Origin: Culex pipiens pallens
Taxonomy: Eukaryota > Arthropoda > Insecta > Diptera > Culicidae
Assembly (NCBI RefSeq): GCF_016801865.2
Contig: NC_068938.1
Coordinates: 25,560,158-25,624,157, forward strand
Direction: 5' to 3'
Length of the DNA stretch: 64,000 bases
In this document: one piece after another, positions 34,658 to 46,330 of the stretch
Layout of the letters: each line of letters starts with the position of its first letter
Numbering within the stretch: position 1 is the first letter of the stretch
Program-made: the position numbers and the translations under genes
Notes under the pieces: model-generated
The model's input: only the letters and a program-made list of their open reading frames with translations
Told to the model about the DNA's origin: nothing
The model's database searches: none

Positions 34658-35734
34658 TAACATGAGAAAAACTTAAGAATTAAGAAAACTTTTAATTAAA
34701 AGAAAAGCATTTTTTAATACCTTTTAGCTTCAAATTTTCGAAAGGGTCCGTCCATAAACCACGTGGACACTTTTTTGAAACGAAAAGTTCAAATTAAGCA
34801 TATCAATTCAATGTTAGGATTTTGATCATAATTAATAATTTTTATTTGTATATTTGTGACAAAAATCCTCCTTTAAACAATTTTATTTTTCAAAATTTTT
34901 AAGCATGTTTTCTAATTGTTCAAAACACTCCCTTCCGATCGCGAGTACAAAATTAACCCTGAGATGTAACCCGAACGTTTGTTACTGTCAAATACTCTCT
35001 CTCTCTCTCTCTTTCTCTCCCTCTCTTTTTGATTCTAATTTCTGATCGACCAAATCGTTGGCTGCTTGCGAATCATGATAGCTCACGATCGGTTGCGCGC
35101 TGACGATTGAACTAAAATTCATTAAAAATTCATATTGTTATGATTGCTTTGCCTGTTTCAAATGTGTGTTGTAAAATGTTCAAGTCAAAATGTTTCTCAG
35201 ATTTGCCGAAAAGCTGAATATGAATTCTATAGTAAATTTTCATAACAACCTATGAGTCATGGGCAGCGAAGGAATAATCATCATCAAAGGAAAATCATTG
35301 GATGTTCATCAAGAGAAAAAAAACCGTAGGGAGCATGCTCTCCTCTGTCGCGCACGAATGATCGGTAAAAAGAATCTAAAAAAATCATCATCTTGATTAA
35401 TCGGCGGAACATCTTTTTCACTACTACACTTGCACGTGTAACGTTACACGTCGGAAATTGTTCTGTCACATTTTGTAGATGGGCAATGTGTATAAACAAA
35501 GTGAAAAAAAAAATATTTTAAGTTGTGCTGACAAGGAAATTCATAAAAAAATCATCGACAGATTGATTTTCTGGGAGAATTTTAGGAGCGATTTTCTTTT
35601 GCGTGATTTGCCTCCCCTCTCTTTCGCAAGTGAAAAAGTTCGCAAGCGAAATTGATTGTTTTGCGATTATTCCATCCCTGGTCATGGGTTTCCTTTGCAG
35701 ATAGGATCTTTTGAAAATTTAATCCAGAATTGTT
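34658..35734. other. AT-rich DNA with a CT microsatellite
   Basis: A (CT)n run with interruptions at 34995-35025. The rest has no recognisable gene or element. Confidence 0.4.
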
Positions 35735-36409
35735 GTCCAGACTCGATTATTCGAAGGCCTAAAACAAAACTTTGGATTGTCGCATTTTCGAATAAACGAA
35801 TCAAGAAATTTTGTATCTGTTTTATTTTTGATTGTCGAGCTAAACTACGACCCCTAAACTGCCCCTGATCGCATAAATGTCCCATATGCATTTTCATCGT
35901 TTTTAAGTTATTGATGCAGTTTTGTTCAAAATCGTGTGATCTTTCAGAAAAGTCTATAACATCCAGTACTTTGTTCTAGAAATCAGGAGGAAATCCAGTT
36001 TTTTCGTGAAAACTTAACACGTAGCCTTATGTGTGGGACAAACTTCAAATGCGTTTTTCTCAGCTTGCTGTTTTTGCATATGGGACATTTATGCAAACAT
36101 GGGCAGTAAACTACTATAAAGTAATTTCTAATTTTTTAATCCAAGATGGCGACCTTGATGGCGGAGATGAAATATTGATAAAATGCTTTTGGAAATTTTT
36201 AAGGCAATCAACTATTCCAATTTGACTAACATGGGGTCGCAGAATAAAAATATAAAGTTAATACCTAGAAAAGAAATAAAAACAAACGAGAAAAAAAAAG
36301 TTTGTCGATGATTCGATTATCCGAAGTCCCATTCAAACTATCGGATAATCGAACTACGGATAATCGAATCATCGGGTAATCGAGGCTTCAGATAATCGAG
36401 TCTGGACTG
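35735..36409 (+). mobile_element. Family P element with subterminal repeats, interrupted by a small MITE
   Basis: Ends are gTCCAGACTCGATTATTCGA and ...TCGAGTCTGGACTG. The right 100 bp holds five GATAATCGA-type words (36310-36400), which resemble transposase-binding subterminal repeats. An inner phrase 'atccaagatggcgaccttgatgg' is matched by the fragment at 59765. The TA-style ends and motif structure suggest a Tc1/pogo-type non-autonomous element; no transposase frame is present. Confidence 0.7.
35858..36107. mobile_element. Small MITE nested in family P
   Basis: Inverted ends of about 33 bp, including TGCATAAATGTCCCATATGC on one side (with a G-to-T type difference) and its complement on the other, bounded by ACTGCCC and GGGCAGT. 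The related P fragment at 59806-59830 reads uninterrupted through the same site (complement of cccctaaactactctaaag). The target duplication is ambiguous (2-5 bp). Confidence 0.7.
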
Positions 36410-37870
36410 CATACAATTTATAATCGATGGAAAGCATTCTTTTAAAAGGTTTTTTTTATTTACATTATTAATCCAGATTTTGAAGGAGGAGATCCCCTTT
36501 GCCATAAATAATATTCAGTTAGCAACATTTGCTCACATTAACCCTCACGAGGCTAGCCCAAAATCCCTATCAAAGACCACTAGAGACCAAGGTTTGGCCT
36601 TGCTCTTCTGCAGTAAATCCAAATTATTTCCACGTGCTAGCGCTGTGTTTGTACCGTGCCATGCCATCATAGGTCGTCCTGGTTATGTATTTGGACGGTA
36701 CACACTCACAAACACCTCGATAGCCGGCTCACGCTTGTTATGTTTTATTTTTTCGATTTCGTTGGAAGTAGAACACAAAAGAATACAAATTTTGCCTCGT
36801 ACTCTCGTGTCTATAAGCACCACACACTCTGTGGTACAACCTTGGCCCAAGAGGAAGAAACGCTCAGAATGTTGTGGCTATGAGAAGGAGAGAGGCGAGG
36901 ATTGAATAGGGTATAGCAAGGCAAGAAAACGAGGAAGAACAGGTGAGCAAGAGTTTTCTACCTGCATTGTGACCTGAACTCCCTTTCCCGTACGACGCGG
37001 ACAATGTGGACCAGTTCTGCGTTCAGCACTTTTGATTGGCATGATATGATAACAGTGACAATGGCCAATATTCAACGGACCGAACCGGCGCAACCCACCT
37101 CAGGACACTGTTTCTCGTTGAAAATACTGTACTATAATGTCGAGAATTCACGATTTTTGCCGAGTGAAGTTACGGAGAATTTGGTAACCCTTACTTGGTC
37201 ACGCACAAACTATTCCGGAATGCCATACCATCCGGACATGTCGCGTCCATTTACACATAATGGGGGTCCCTCTTGGGGTGGACAAGTCGTCGTCGTCGTC
37301 GTCGACGAACGGCAAACAGAAGCCAGAATCGATTCCCCCAAGGGACAACAAATGGGGCTCTTCGCATGGAACATTTTAATTACACTCTCTTGTATGCCCG
37401 CTTGGTTGGTTGGTTGAGGACCAGAATTAGAAATTGGCCCCACCGAGCTGAGCGGACAACTGGCTAGGACGAACGAAGCATGATAACACTGAATGGTAAT
37501 AACAATAATAGAAACAACTGTATTTTTCCAGAAGCAGGCACAAAGTAAAGGGATTAATTGTAGAAACAATTTCATTACATATTCATGTGCTATGGATTTC
37601 CCTTATAAATAGGATTGTTTGAAAACTACACAAAATACTTTTTTTGTGTTGTCAATTTTGGACGAGTGTTGCATTCATAATTGTGGCCCTTCCATTTTTT
37701 AAAATTTTATGTATTGTTTAAGTCACGTTGATTGATATTTGCATTAGAAATAAGCAGGATGGACTATTTGTTTAAATTTTCACTATACATAGAATTACTA
37801 AAAAAGTTTCATTCAATAGACAGGAAATCTTAGGGTTAAACGTAAACCATGTTAAGAGAGTTGTTTATTT
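36410..37870. other. Unique DNA, no supported gene
   Basis: Balanced composition with a (GTC)n run at 37288-37302. Frames of up to 141 codons on both strands lack motifs. It would be intronic to the ZAD gene if the proposed upstream exon is real. Confidence 0.35.
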
Positions 37871-38023
37871 CTGGAGTTTTTTTGAAAAGGTCCTATAAAC
37901 CAAATTTCCAGTTTTTGCTTTTTGGGTGTTTTTGAAACCGCCTTGAGTCAGGGGTATTGAAAAACACCCAAAAAGTAAAAACTGAAAATTTGGTTTATTG
38001 GTCCTTTTCAAAAAAAACTCCAG
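37871..38023. mobile_element. 153-bp palindromic MITE with CTGGAG ends (family H)
   Basis: Starts CTGGAGTTTTTTTGAAAAGG and ends with its near complement, flanked by ATTT on both sides. Inner phrases 'cagtttttgctttttgggtg' and 'ccgccttgagtc' recur in the decayed relatives at 58672-58829 and 60211-60280. Confidence 0.88.
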
Positions 38024-38044
38024 ATTTGTAGAATTTGTAGAAAA

Positions 38045-38165
38045 ATATAATATACTGTCTAGACTCGAGTATCCAAAGGTCTCGAAAAATGTTATCTCGG
38101 AAAATCGAAACTTGGGAAAATCGTGCTTAAGTATGACCCCCAACACTACCCTTAAGTAATTGAGA
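38045..38165 (+). repeat. Family P left-end fragment
   Basis: Reads tactgtctagactcgagtat followed by 'gaaaatcg' and 'tatgacccccaacactaccct', matching the left part of the P element at 35735. Truncated on the right. Confidence 0.55.
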
Positions 38166-38400
38166 GTTTTTTTTATTTCATTTTAGTCACCCCGGGCTAT
38201 CAACGTCAATGTGTACTCATTTATGTAATTATGAGGAGACCACTCACTGTAATTTGAAAACTAAATTTAAAGTGTTGCTTTAAAACCTCATTATTGAGCA
38301 ATTCGATCTCAAAATGTCTGCTGATCTGAATTTCATCAAGAAACAGTGTTCGATTTACAATTCAAAGTTGAGAATCTGAACTGTGTGCTGGATCGTTCTG
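38166..38400. other. AT-rich DNA, MITE relic at 38189
   Basis: 'tcaccccgggctatcaacgtc' resembles an end of the TA-flanked MITE at 24630. Nothing else. Confidence 0.35.
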
Positions 38401-38861
38401 CATATCACTCAGCATTTAATCAGAAAGGTTAATGTCCCTGGATTCCTAGTAGACAAACGCCGCAGCAGCAATACCAAAACACTACTCCATGCTATTTTCT
38501 TAGTACGACCTCCCTTGCTCCGATATCCATTATCACCTGGTATTGGTGGTCTCACCTTAAGCCACCGCAACCGGATACCAAATTCCGGATAAGAACCTCG
38601 CGCGACAACGCGATTCTATATAATATTGTCGTTTCTCACGAAAAAAAAACAGATGATAAACTAGTGTACATACTGCAATACATCAGCGCACCAATACAAC
38701 CCAATGCCGCTGAAACGAAAGTGAATCAAAGCAAGACCCCCAAAACAGCCCCAAGCAAGACGTTCCCCCCACCACCACCGACACTCGTACCCACCCCGCA
38801 GATCATGGAGCCGGCTGTATACTACAGAGAGAGGTATTCCCACCAATTCAATCCAACTCAC

Positions 38862-39556
38862 CTTTGCGCACACAAAACACAACAACAACAACGAATACGA
38901 AACGATTCGAGAACCGCCTCACACCACGAAACGATAAACCCGGAACGGAACGGAAGAGGAAGAGACACACGAATAAAAACACACCGCGACGGACGGAGAA
39001 GACGCGCCGCGAACTCGCTGAAGAGGAGAGCCCCGTAGGTTGGTTCAAGCGCGAGAAGCTGACCAACGCGATATACACAAAGGAACCAACAACAACAACA
39101 ACACTGAGTCAGCGTCGGACGAGCGGAGAACGACGACGACGATGACGACAACAACAAACGGTGTGTACGACCGAAAGAGTGTCTGTCGGCTCTGATACTG
39201 ACGAACACCGGACCAAGAGTTGGCGGTTCAACCAGCAGAAAACATGCTGCGCCACCACGCGGCACTTCGGAGACTTTCGCAAGCTCTCCGAGAGAGAGAG
39301 AGAGAGAATCTCTGCTCTGATATCGTAAACATAACCTAGCAAAAGGCAGTGTGGCAGTGATAGCAGCAGATAGCAGGCCACGGCAAACTATTCTCTCTCG
39401 CGTGGATAAAGAGCGGGTCGATGTGTTTGTGAGGCAGCAGAGCACGCTTTGTTTGGTGTTGGTGGATGTGAGAGAGAGTGGATCCTGTGTGTGTGTGCTG
39501 TACTTATCGTCGGCGTTTACTCTCTCTCTCTCTAGAATCAAAGAACGTGATGGCAT
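38862..39556 (-). other. Candidate non-coding first exon and promoter region of the ZAD gene
   Basis: On the minus strand GCAAAG|GTGAGTTGG (38862/38861) is a strong 5' splice site. The DNA upstream of it is non-repetitive, GC-balanced and rich in CT/GA runs (39294-39306, 39520-39534) and in CAA- and GAC-type triplets, a texture common in insect promoters and leaders. A minus-strand frame stays open across it but is low-complexity (Ser, Cys and Leu runs) and not protein-like. Joined to the acceptor at 33212, it would make a 5.65-kb intron. This is inference from splice-site quality and strand. Confidence 0.35.
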
Positions 39557-39571
39557 TGCCGGTCCGAGCAG
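39550..39571 (+). other. Possible start of a divergent plus-strand gene
   Basis: ATG GCA TTG CCG GTC CGA GCA G is followed by a good donor, GTGAGTGT at 39572. It would encode only MALPVRA before the intron. It lies at the far edge of the candidate promoter region, so divergent transcription is possible, but eight codons are weak evidence. Confidence 0.15.
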
Positions 39572-39790
39572 GTGAGTGTAGCAGAATGTTGGTGTAAATT
39601 GATTGGAATTCTTAACTTATCTGTTTGGTACAATAAATTTATCTGATTTTCGAAATTGCTGAGCATGCTTGATGCATAATTTGACTGAACCTCTAGTAGT
39701 TAATGTAGCAAGAACTGTAGGACATTTTTTGAAGCATTTCTTTCCAGTTGGTGTACACAATAACGACACCTCATATTGTTTTATTAATTA

Positions 39791-40272
39791 GGCCGTTGCA
39801 AATATTTTTTGAATTTTATGTCCCTCGACTTTGATCAAAGTCGAGGGGTGGGGAGGGGCAAAAAAATAAAAAAAAAAGTATACAAATTTAAATTACGAGT
39901 CATGGTTTCAACATTTGAATGAAAAAAGTGTTTTAAAATGCAATATACACCTGTCCAGTTGTTTTGCCATCATTAGTTTCCAAAATATCTAGGTATTGAC
40001 GAAAATTTTATTTTTTGTGAAAAATAAAATTTTTGCGGTGCTGTGCATTGGAATTTCATAAAAATTCAAAACGTTTTTAAACAAGCCCAATCATGCTAAA
40101 TATGATTATCAATGCAGAAAAAAGCATTTTAGATTGTTTTCAGATGATAAGACTAATATTTTCATGGAAATTTTGAAGTTTTTAGAAAAATATTTTTTTT
40201 TGCCCCCTGATTTTTCAGACCAATTTTGAAGGGGGGAGGGGGACATAAACTTTGAAAAATAATCGCAACGGC
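39791..40272. mobile_element. Family G inverted-repeat element
   Basis: The left end is TTA|GGCCGTTGCAAATATTTTT and the right end is the complement, ...tttgaaaaataatcgcaacggc, then attA. Near the left end there is a small perfect palindrome, ccctcgactttgatcaaagtcgaggg (39823-39848). It is 482 bp and non-coding. Relatives are at 19278, 34300-34657 and 51414-51645. Confidence 0.8.
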
Positions 40273-41800
40273 ATTATATGGATTTAATTCATAAATATAT
40301 TAAAAATAATTGTCAAAACTGAGAGATTTGTTGAATTTTTACATCAACTCTAGATTAAATTTTCAAAAAGTCCTATCTGTATAGGAAAGCCATGACGGAT
40401 AGGTTGTTTTGAAAATTTAAACTAGAACTTTCATTTGAAATGCAAAAAAAATGAATAAAAAACTAAAATTATTATTAATTCAATTATTTTTATATTTATT
40501 GAAATGCTTAGTCTGTAATTGAAAATAAATACCGGGTTATTGCAACAATAAATACAAGTTGACTAAATTGAAAATACATTCTAACGCACTTTCTGTAAAT
40601 TAAACACAACAAAAAATTTAAACAAAATATTTTGACATTTCGGCATTTCCAACTTATTACATTTTTTTGCAAACTTTGAACAAAAATGATACGCTACTAA
40701 GTGGATTTCGAATCATAACGTTATAAGAGCATGTCCAAACTGTATAAAAAATAGTATTTTAACTAAGAAAAAAATCTCTCAATCAACACAAATTTTACTG
40801 AATAATTTCATAGCTTATCAACAAGTCAAAACATACACCTTTCAATTTTTTCTATGAGCTAAACAGAGAGAGAGAGAGTTCACTATTTCCAACAGAAACA
40901 AATTTTTCTGCCAAAAGAAACAAACAAAAAACTTCAGAAGAATCAAAACTATTACAACTGTCTCATAGTGTTGTATATTTCACCCATGATTTGCTAAGAT
41001 ATTTCATAAAACAACAGTTAAAAAAGTAAAATTTGGACATTGAAATAAAAAATTAAATAAATCAAATATTTCATCTATCTTTCTTTGTAAAGAAATGTTA
41101 GTACTAACTGTTATATTTTATGCAAACTTATTTTACTGAAATAACTTTTTGCAAAATCCAAAACTAACAAAACATATTATTTTAAAAATCTCGTTTTTTT
41201 AATATAAATTTATAAAGCTGCAAAAACTCTCTGAAATTTTATAAGTACGATCTAAAAACGGTTGAATAAAACAAAAACTCACTCATAGTTTTCTGTCTAG
41301 AATATTTTTTATGTTATGTATCCGTGCATACAAAAACTAACATACTAGAAACGGAAAAAAAAACTCAAAAAAGCTATTTGAATCTTTTTTTTATAATTTT
41401 AAGAATTGTTCATGTTAGATTTGGAAAACTGACGAAAATGAATCTTATTACTTTAAAAAGGTTTGTTTCAAAACTTGAATAATAACATTTATAAACTATT
41501 AGTTAAAAAAAATCATAGAAATTGATTTAACGAAACCCATTTTTTGCGAAACATCATCAAAATCAACATTTACGATTTTTTCCCTTTTTGCCAGCTATGC
41601 CTTTGGATACCTTCATGGTGAATAGGTGAACTTTTCAGCACGCAAATGAATGCTTTTCAGAACTGTTATTTTGAACGATGAGCAGTAGTCTGTCTGAAAG
41701 TTACAATTGCCTGCTTAATAGAACTAATAGTTGTTCTAAAGAAAATGTTCAAAATTATTATTTTTTCTACAGTTTCCACTTGCTCGAGTGGTGATAAACA
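40273..41800. other. AT-rich DNA, nothing recognised
   Basis: A GA microsatellite lies at 40866-40880. No gene, tRNA-like segment or clear element end. Confidence 0.4.
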
Positions 41801-43290
41801 CTCTCACTATCAGGAGAAACGCGCGCGCGGCACCAGCAAAAGGGTTCCACTACACTACCGTTCACCTACGCGGGGCCAGATTTTGATTTTTAACTCTCTA
41901 TAGTTTTATGTGTTTATTACTTTTACCTCGGTACTGCGAGATAAAAAAGCGACCCATACACGCTCACTCGCTGCAATAGTGTTATTCGGTGCCCCAACTA
42001 TGCAGTATTTTTGATGTACGAAAGGGATTTTTCTAGTTATTACGGGCAGTGCACACACCAGTGCACCAACCTAGCTAATCTCTGGCGGCCGTTCCAATAA
42101 AATCTAATTTTAAAACATTCTTTAATTACTTCATGACACCATCTGTTTCCAACTAGCGCATACTCCTGCAATTTGACTTGGACCAAAATAATAACAGAAA
42201 AGAGGAAGGAAAAAAACTAAGTTTCATCATCACTATACTCCTACACACAGAGCCAAGTTTAGAAAGAGATATAAACCCCGAGAGTATGACTGTAAGTGTA
42301 CGCAGACGATGGCAAAGAAGCGATATAATCATCAACCACACATGCCTTGAAGACACAGAGCAGAGAAGTCGCTTAAAAACGCTTCTTTCGCTCCATCTCT
42401 CCTCTCGCTCTCTGTCACTATCATCACCGTCGTGTTCCTTTTATTGCCTGCTGCTGGCTGATGGTAAGGTACTTTGCCAGCTTGAACCCCTCACTCTCTC
42501 TCTCTTTCTCTTCTCACCTCTGTCCTTAATCCGGTATCCGTCGGTCGTTGGAGTTGTCGGTTCTCCCTCTAGCCATCCATCCAATCCATCAACCGCCCAC
42601 AACACACTACACAGAGCAGTTGATACTAGGTTGGATGACCCTATTTTCAGCCCAGTCGCTCAGCGGCCCTGGATTTGGCCCAACCATTTCAACTAAGAGA
42701 GTAGACTGTTTCAAATAAACATGTTTTTGATTCTACGAAAAACTGTGTTTTACAGCAGACCCAAATTAGGTCCACTAGGTCCAAAATGGGTCCAACGCGC
42801 CAACTAGGTCCAACATCGCCCCAAACACCCCACCAGAGGACCTGGCATACGTTACCGAACGACATCGACGACGACATCGTTCGTTCGCCCTATGGTGGTG
42901 AACTGCTGCACCGAAACACCTCCGCATATCCAACGGACGACGCGGAGCTGCAATAAGCCAAGGTACACTGAGCTTTGCTGCATCGAAGGAAAATGAATAA
43001 AAATATTGAAAGGAGCAACAGCAAAAAAAGAGGCATTCATTGCGCCAACAAAGAACCGATTGCAGGCAGAGCAATACAGGCGAACGTACGTACACACGTA
43101 CACACACACACACACACTATCAAGCCATAAGTGGTGCAATATTTGCCGGAGCATTGAGCAGATATCCCCGTTCTCTGGTACGGGGCTTAAAGTGGTCAAT
43201 TCAAAGGGACATTTGGGGGGGAAGGATGTAAGTTTTGCAGGATTTGGGGAAGCGATTTACTTTGATGTTATAGTAAAAAAGATGGTCCAT
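41801..43290. other. Unique DNA island, no supported gene
   Basis: Balanced composition with CT runs (42395-42420, 42492-42510) and a CA microsatellite. Frames of 112-172 codons occur on both strands but are Ser/Leu/Arg-rich without motifs. It resembles leader or promoter DNA more than coding DNA. Confidence 0.35.
43085..43117. repeat. (CA)n and (GTAC)n microsatellite
   Basis: acgtacgtacacacgtacac followed by an uninterrupted CA run. Confidence 0.9.
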
Positions 43291-43565
43291 TAGTAAATTG
43301 ATTATTTTGTGTTTAATTTTGGAGAAACTTCTTCCTCTAAATAAATTCACATATTTAAATAGAAACTATTGCAACCTCTCATTTTTTTACATACGTCATT
43401 TTGAAATTTTTGGAGCTGAACGATATTTATGTTCGTTATTCAACTTAATCTGGAAAAACGAGATTTTTACAACTTGTCTAACATGTTGAATGGAAGCATG
43501 TATTACATAACAAGAAATTTATTGATGCCTACTTGTGTAAAATTTCAACTCAGTCAAAAAATGAA
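43291..43565. other. AT-rich DNA, nothing recognised
   Basis: No feature. Confidence 0.4.
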
Positions 43566-44090
43566 CAATAGAGGAGAAAAGCAACTCGCGACAAAATTTT
43601 GAGGCTAGGAATTTTGACAGGTATGATTTTCATAAAGTATTCGCCACCTTTTCTCTCCCACAGAAAACCTGGGAACGAGGTAGCTGTCAAACTAGGCCAA
43701 AATGTTAAAGTCACTCACAAAATGAACTTTGAGTGATTTGAGTTCATTTCTGACGTCACGAAAATCATACCTGTCAAAATTCCTAGCCTCAAAATTTTGT
43801 CGCGAGTTGCTTTTCTCCTCTATAGAGGAGAAAAGCAACTCGCGACAAAATTTTGAGGCTAGGAATTTGCTTTTCTCCTCTATAGAGGAGAAAAGCAACT
43901 CGCGACAAAATTTTGAGGCTAGGAATTTTGACAGGTATGATTTTCAAAAAGTATTCGCCTCCTTTTCTCTCCCACAGAAAACCTGGGAACGAGGTAGCTG
44001 TCAAACTAGGCCAAAATGTTAAAGTCACTCACAAAATGAACTTTGAGTGATTTGAGTTCATTTCTGACGTCACGATTTTCTCCTCTATTG
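43566..44090. mobile_element. Rearranged MITE cluster with CAATAGAGGAGAAAA ends
   Basis: The outer ends are CAATAGAGGAGAAAA and TTTTCTCCTCTATTG. A forward module (43566-43760) is followed by an inverted partial copy (43764-43822), a forward partial copy (43821-43868), a 14-bp inverted end and a second forward module (43882-44090). The two forward modules differ by only about two bases over roughly 150 compared (cataaag/caaaaag and gccacc/gcctcc). Junctions are ctcctcTATAgaggag, i.e. element end against element end. No transposase. Confidence 0.85.
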
Positions 44091-46330
44091 TGTGTGCAAC
44101 AAAAAAATCACCCTCGATTTTATCACTGGCTTTTCCGATTTCGGGCAGGTTGCTGTCAGCCGATCTGATTTGAGGTAAAACAAGACAATTTGTTAAAACT
44201 AATATCTTTCAAATTTGTACTTAATCAAATATAACGCACATAATAAAATTTTCTCAACCTTTTGAAAAAAATACTTTCAAATTTTAAAATCACGAACAAC
44301 ATTCAAAAAGTGCCAAATATTTTGATAAGGCTTTTTGAAATGTTAGTTGTGATTTTAAAAATCTGAAAAAAAATCAGCTGGTTGTCAAAATTTCACATGC
44401 GTTTCACTTTTTAACATTAAACATCAGATCAACAGTTTCCAAGATATAATCGATTTAAAATTGAGGAATTTTAATTCTTTGCAAATACATTGTTCAGAGA
44501 TGGATGAGAATGATCACTATTTAGGAAAAGACATTATTGCTGAAAATTTTAACCTGAAAGGGCTTTAACTCAAAATCGGAGCAATTTATCAAAAAACCAT
44601 ATTTTTTTTCGTTTTTTTATCAAATATAAATTAATTGGATTTTTTACAAGGCAATTTTCGATACCAAATCCCTTTATTTTAATTCACAGCTTGACGAAAA
44701 ACGAAACTTCCGTTATACCCTATAGCTAAGGAGTTGGTACTTTTTGTCTACTAAAACATATTTAAAAAATGCGGAAAGTTTGTCAAAATTGTATTTTGTG
44801 AAAAAAGGTCAATTAACAAAATGTTTTTTTTACCAGGGAGATCACTGATATCCCATTTTCATATTCTAGACTTTTCTTGATAAATTTGAAATTATTGACA
44901 CTTTTGTTAAAAATAGAAACCCAACAAAATATTTTTGAAAAATTCTTCAGAAATGGAAACTCTCATAATTTTGATTCAGTGCAAAAAAAAGTCTTTGTAA
45001 AAATAAACAAAACCATCACAAAATATAAAAATTCTAGGAAAGTTAAACAAAAAAAATATAAAAAAAGTCTTTGCTTCAAAGGATTTCAAAATATATAAAA
45101 ATTATTGTGAAAATGTTTTTCCACCAAAATTTTAAGTTTTCAGTTACCAGTAGACGTTTTCAAGGAGTATATAGTTTGTTTTACTTTTTTATTTGAAAAC
45201 ATTTAGATGGTTTTAAGGTATGTTTCTTGGTGAATGAAAATCTAGCTTTAGTTAATCTTGTTACCACTGCTTATAAAAAGTTGAAGGGGATCATTCTTGC
45301 AAAATCTTTGCAATAATTTAAACAATTTCGTTCAACATTACAAAAATATTGCCCCTTTTTCCCGATTGTTTTTTGTTCTAATGTCTGAGGAATGTTAAAA
45401 AATGTAACAGAATATTCATTACACGCTAATCATAATTGTTGAAATTAAACTCTTCCTTCAAAAAGTCGTTGTGTTGTTTTGGAAGAATACTCATATCTTT
45501 TAATTTTGATGAGATTCCAAAATAAATCTGATATTTGATTCTGTGCCAAGCCATTATAACAATCATCCAATATGTAGAAGAATTTGTATGGCTTTTGTAT
45601 TCTGTATTGTGAGTAAAACTGAAGTTTAAAATATTTACTATATAAGAATAAAAACGAAACCATTCGCATTACAACTCACAGGTTTAGAGGAATTAATTAA
45701 TGTTAATATATATTTTTTAAAGAATGCTAAAAAAATATGAGAACCTGATTTTTTTAAAGCATTCCCAACTTTTTTGATTTCCCAACTAGAGTGGGTGATG
45801 TCCTAATCATAATCTACAACTTTGCCCAGCTCAGAAAATTTCTTCTCATGATACAGTTTTTAAAATATTTGCATAGAATTTTTCTATGGATAGTCACCAA
45901 ATTAGTATGGAGACTTGTATGGAGAAACAAATGATGCAAAATGGCTTATTTGGACCCAATGGATAAAATTTCAGAGAATTGCCCAAAAGATAATTACTGG
46001 ATTTGGTAGCATATACCACAAACTACCAATAAAAATAAAAAACTAAACAAAAAATGCATATACAATAAGATAATAAATAATAGGTACCTGAAATGATATT
46101 ATGGGAATCTATCGCTTGGCTTATTTTAGCATAATCGATTAGAAACTTGACTAAATTAACGCAACTCCGCCTAATTAAGTGGGATTTTGTTTGAAAAGCG
46201 TTCAGTTTTGGTATTCTCGACCAAATTCAGCTAACTCTTCAAAATCAATGCACTGTGTTCTTTTTGATAGTGAAATGAATCACGCTATCATACCAAATTG
46301 ACGGACAAAATTAAATGAGAACATCATATG
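44091..46330. other. AT-rich DNA with an F fragment
   Basis: F-type phrases at 45790-45990 ('ctacaactttgcccagc', 'ttctatggatagtcaccaaattagtatgg'). No gene. Confidence 0.4.

Noticed and set aside
33880..36409. One 2.5-kb family P element from the 33880 end to the 36409 end
   Set aside because: A separate left end lies at 35735, and the intervening DNA contains an unrelated G element and no transposase.
38858..39556. 232-codon minus-strand frame as a protein
   Set aside because: Composition is Ser/Leu/Cys runs from CT and CAA low-complexity DNA, with no domain. It fits untranslated leader better.
42178..42696. 172-codon plus-strand frame
   Set aside because: Ser/Leu-rich translation of CT-rich DNA; no domain, and it begins at a non-ATG codon.
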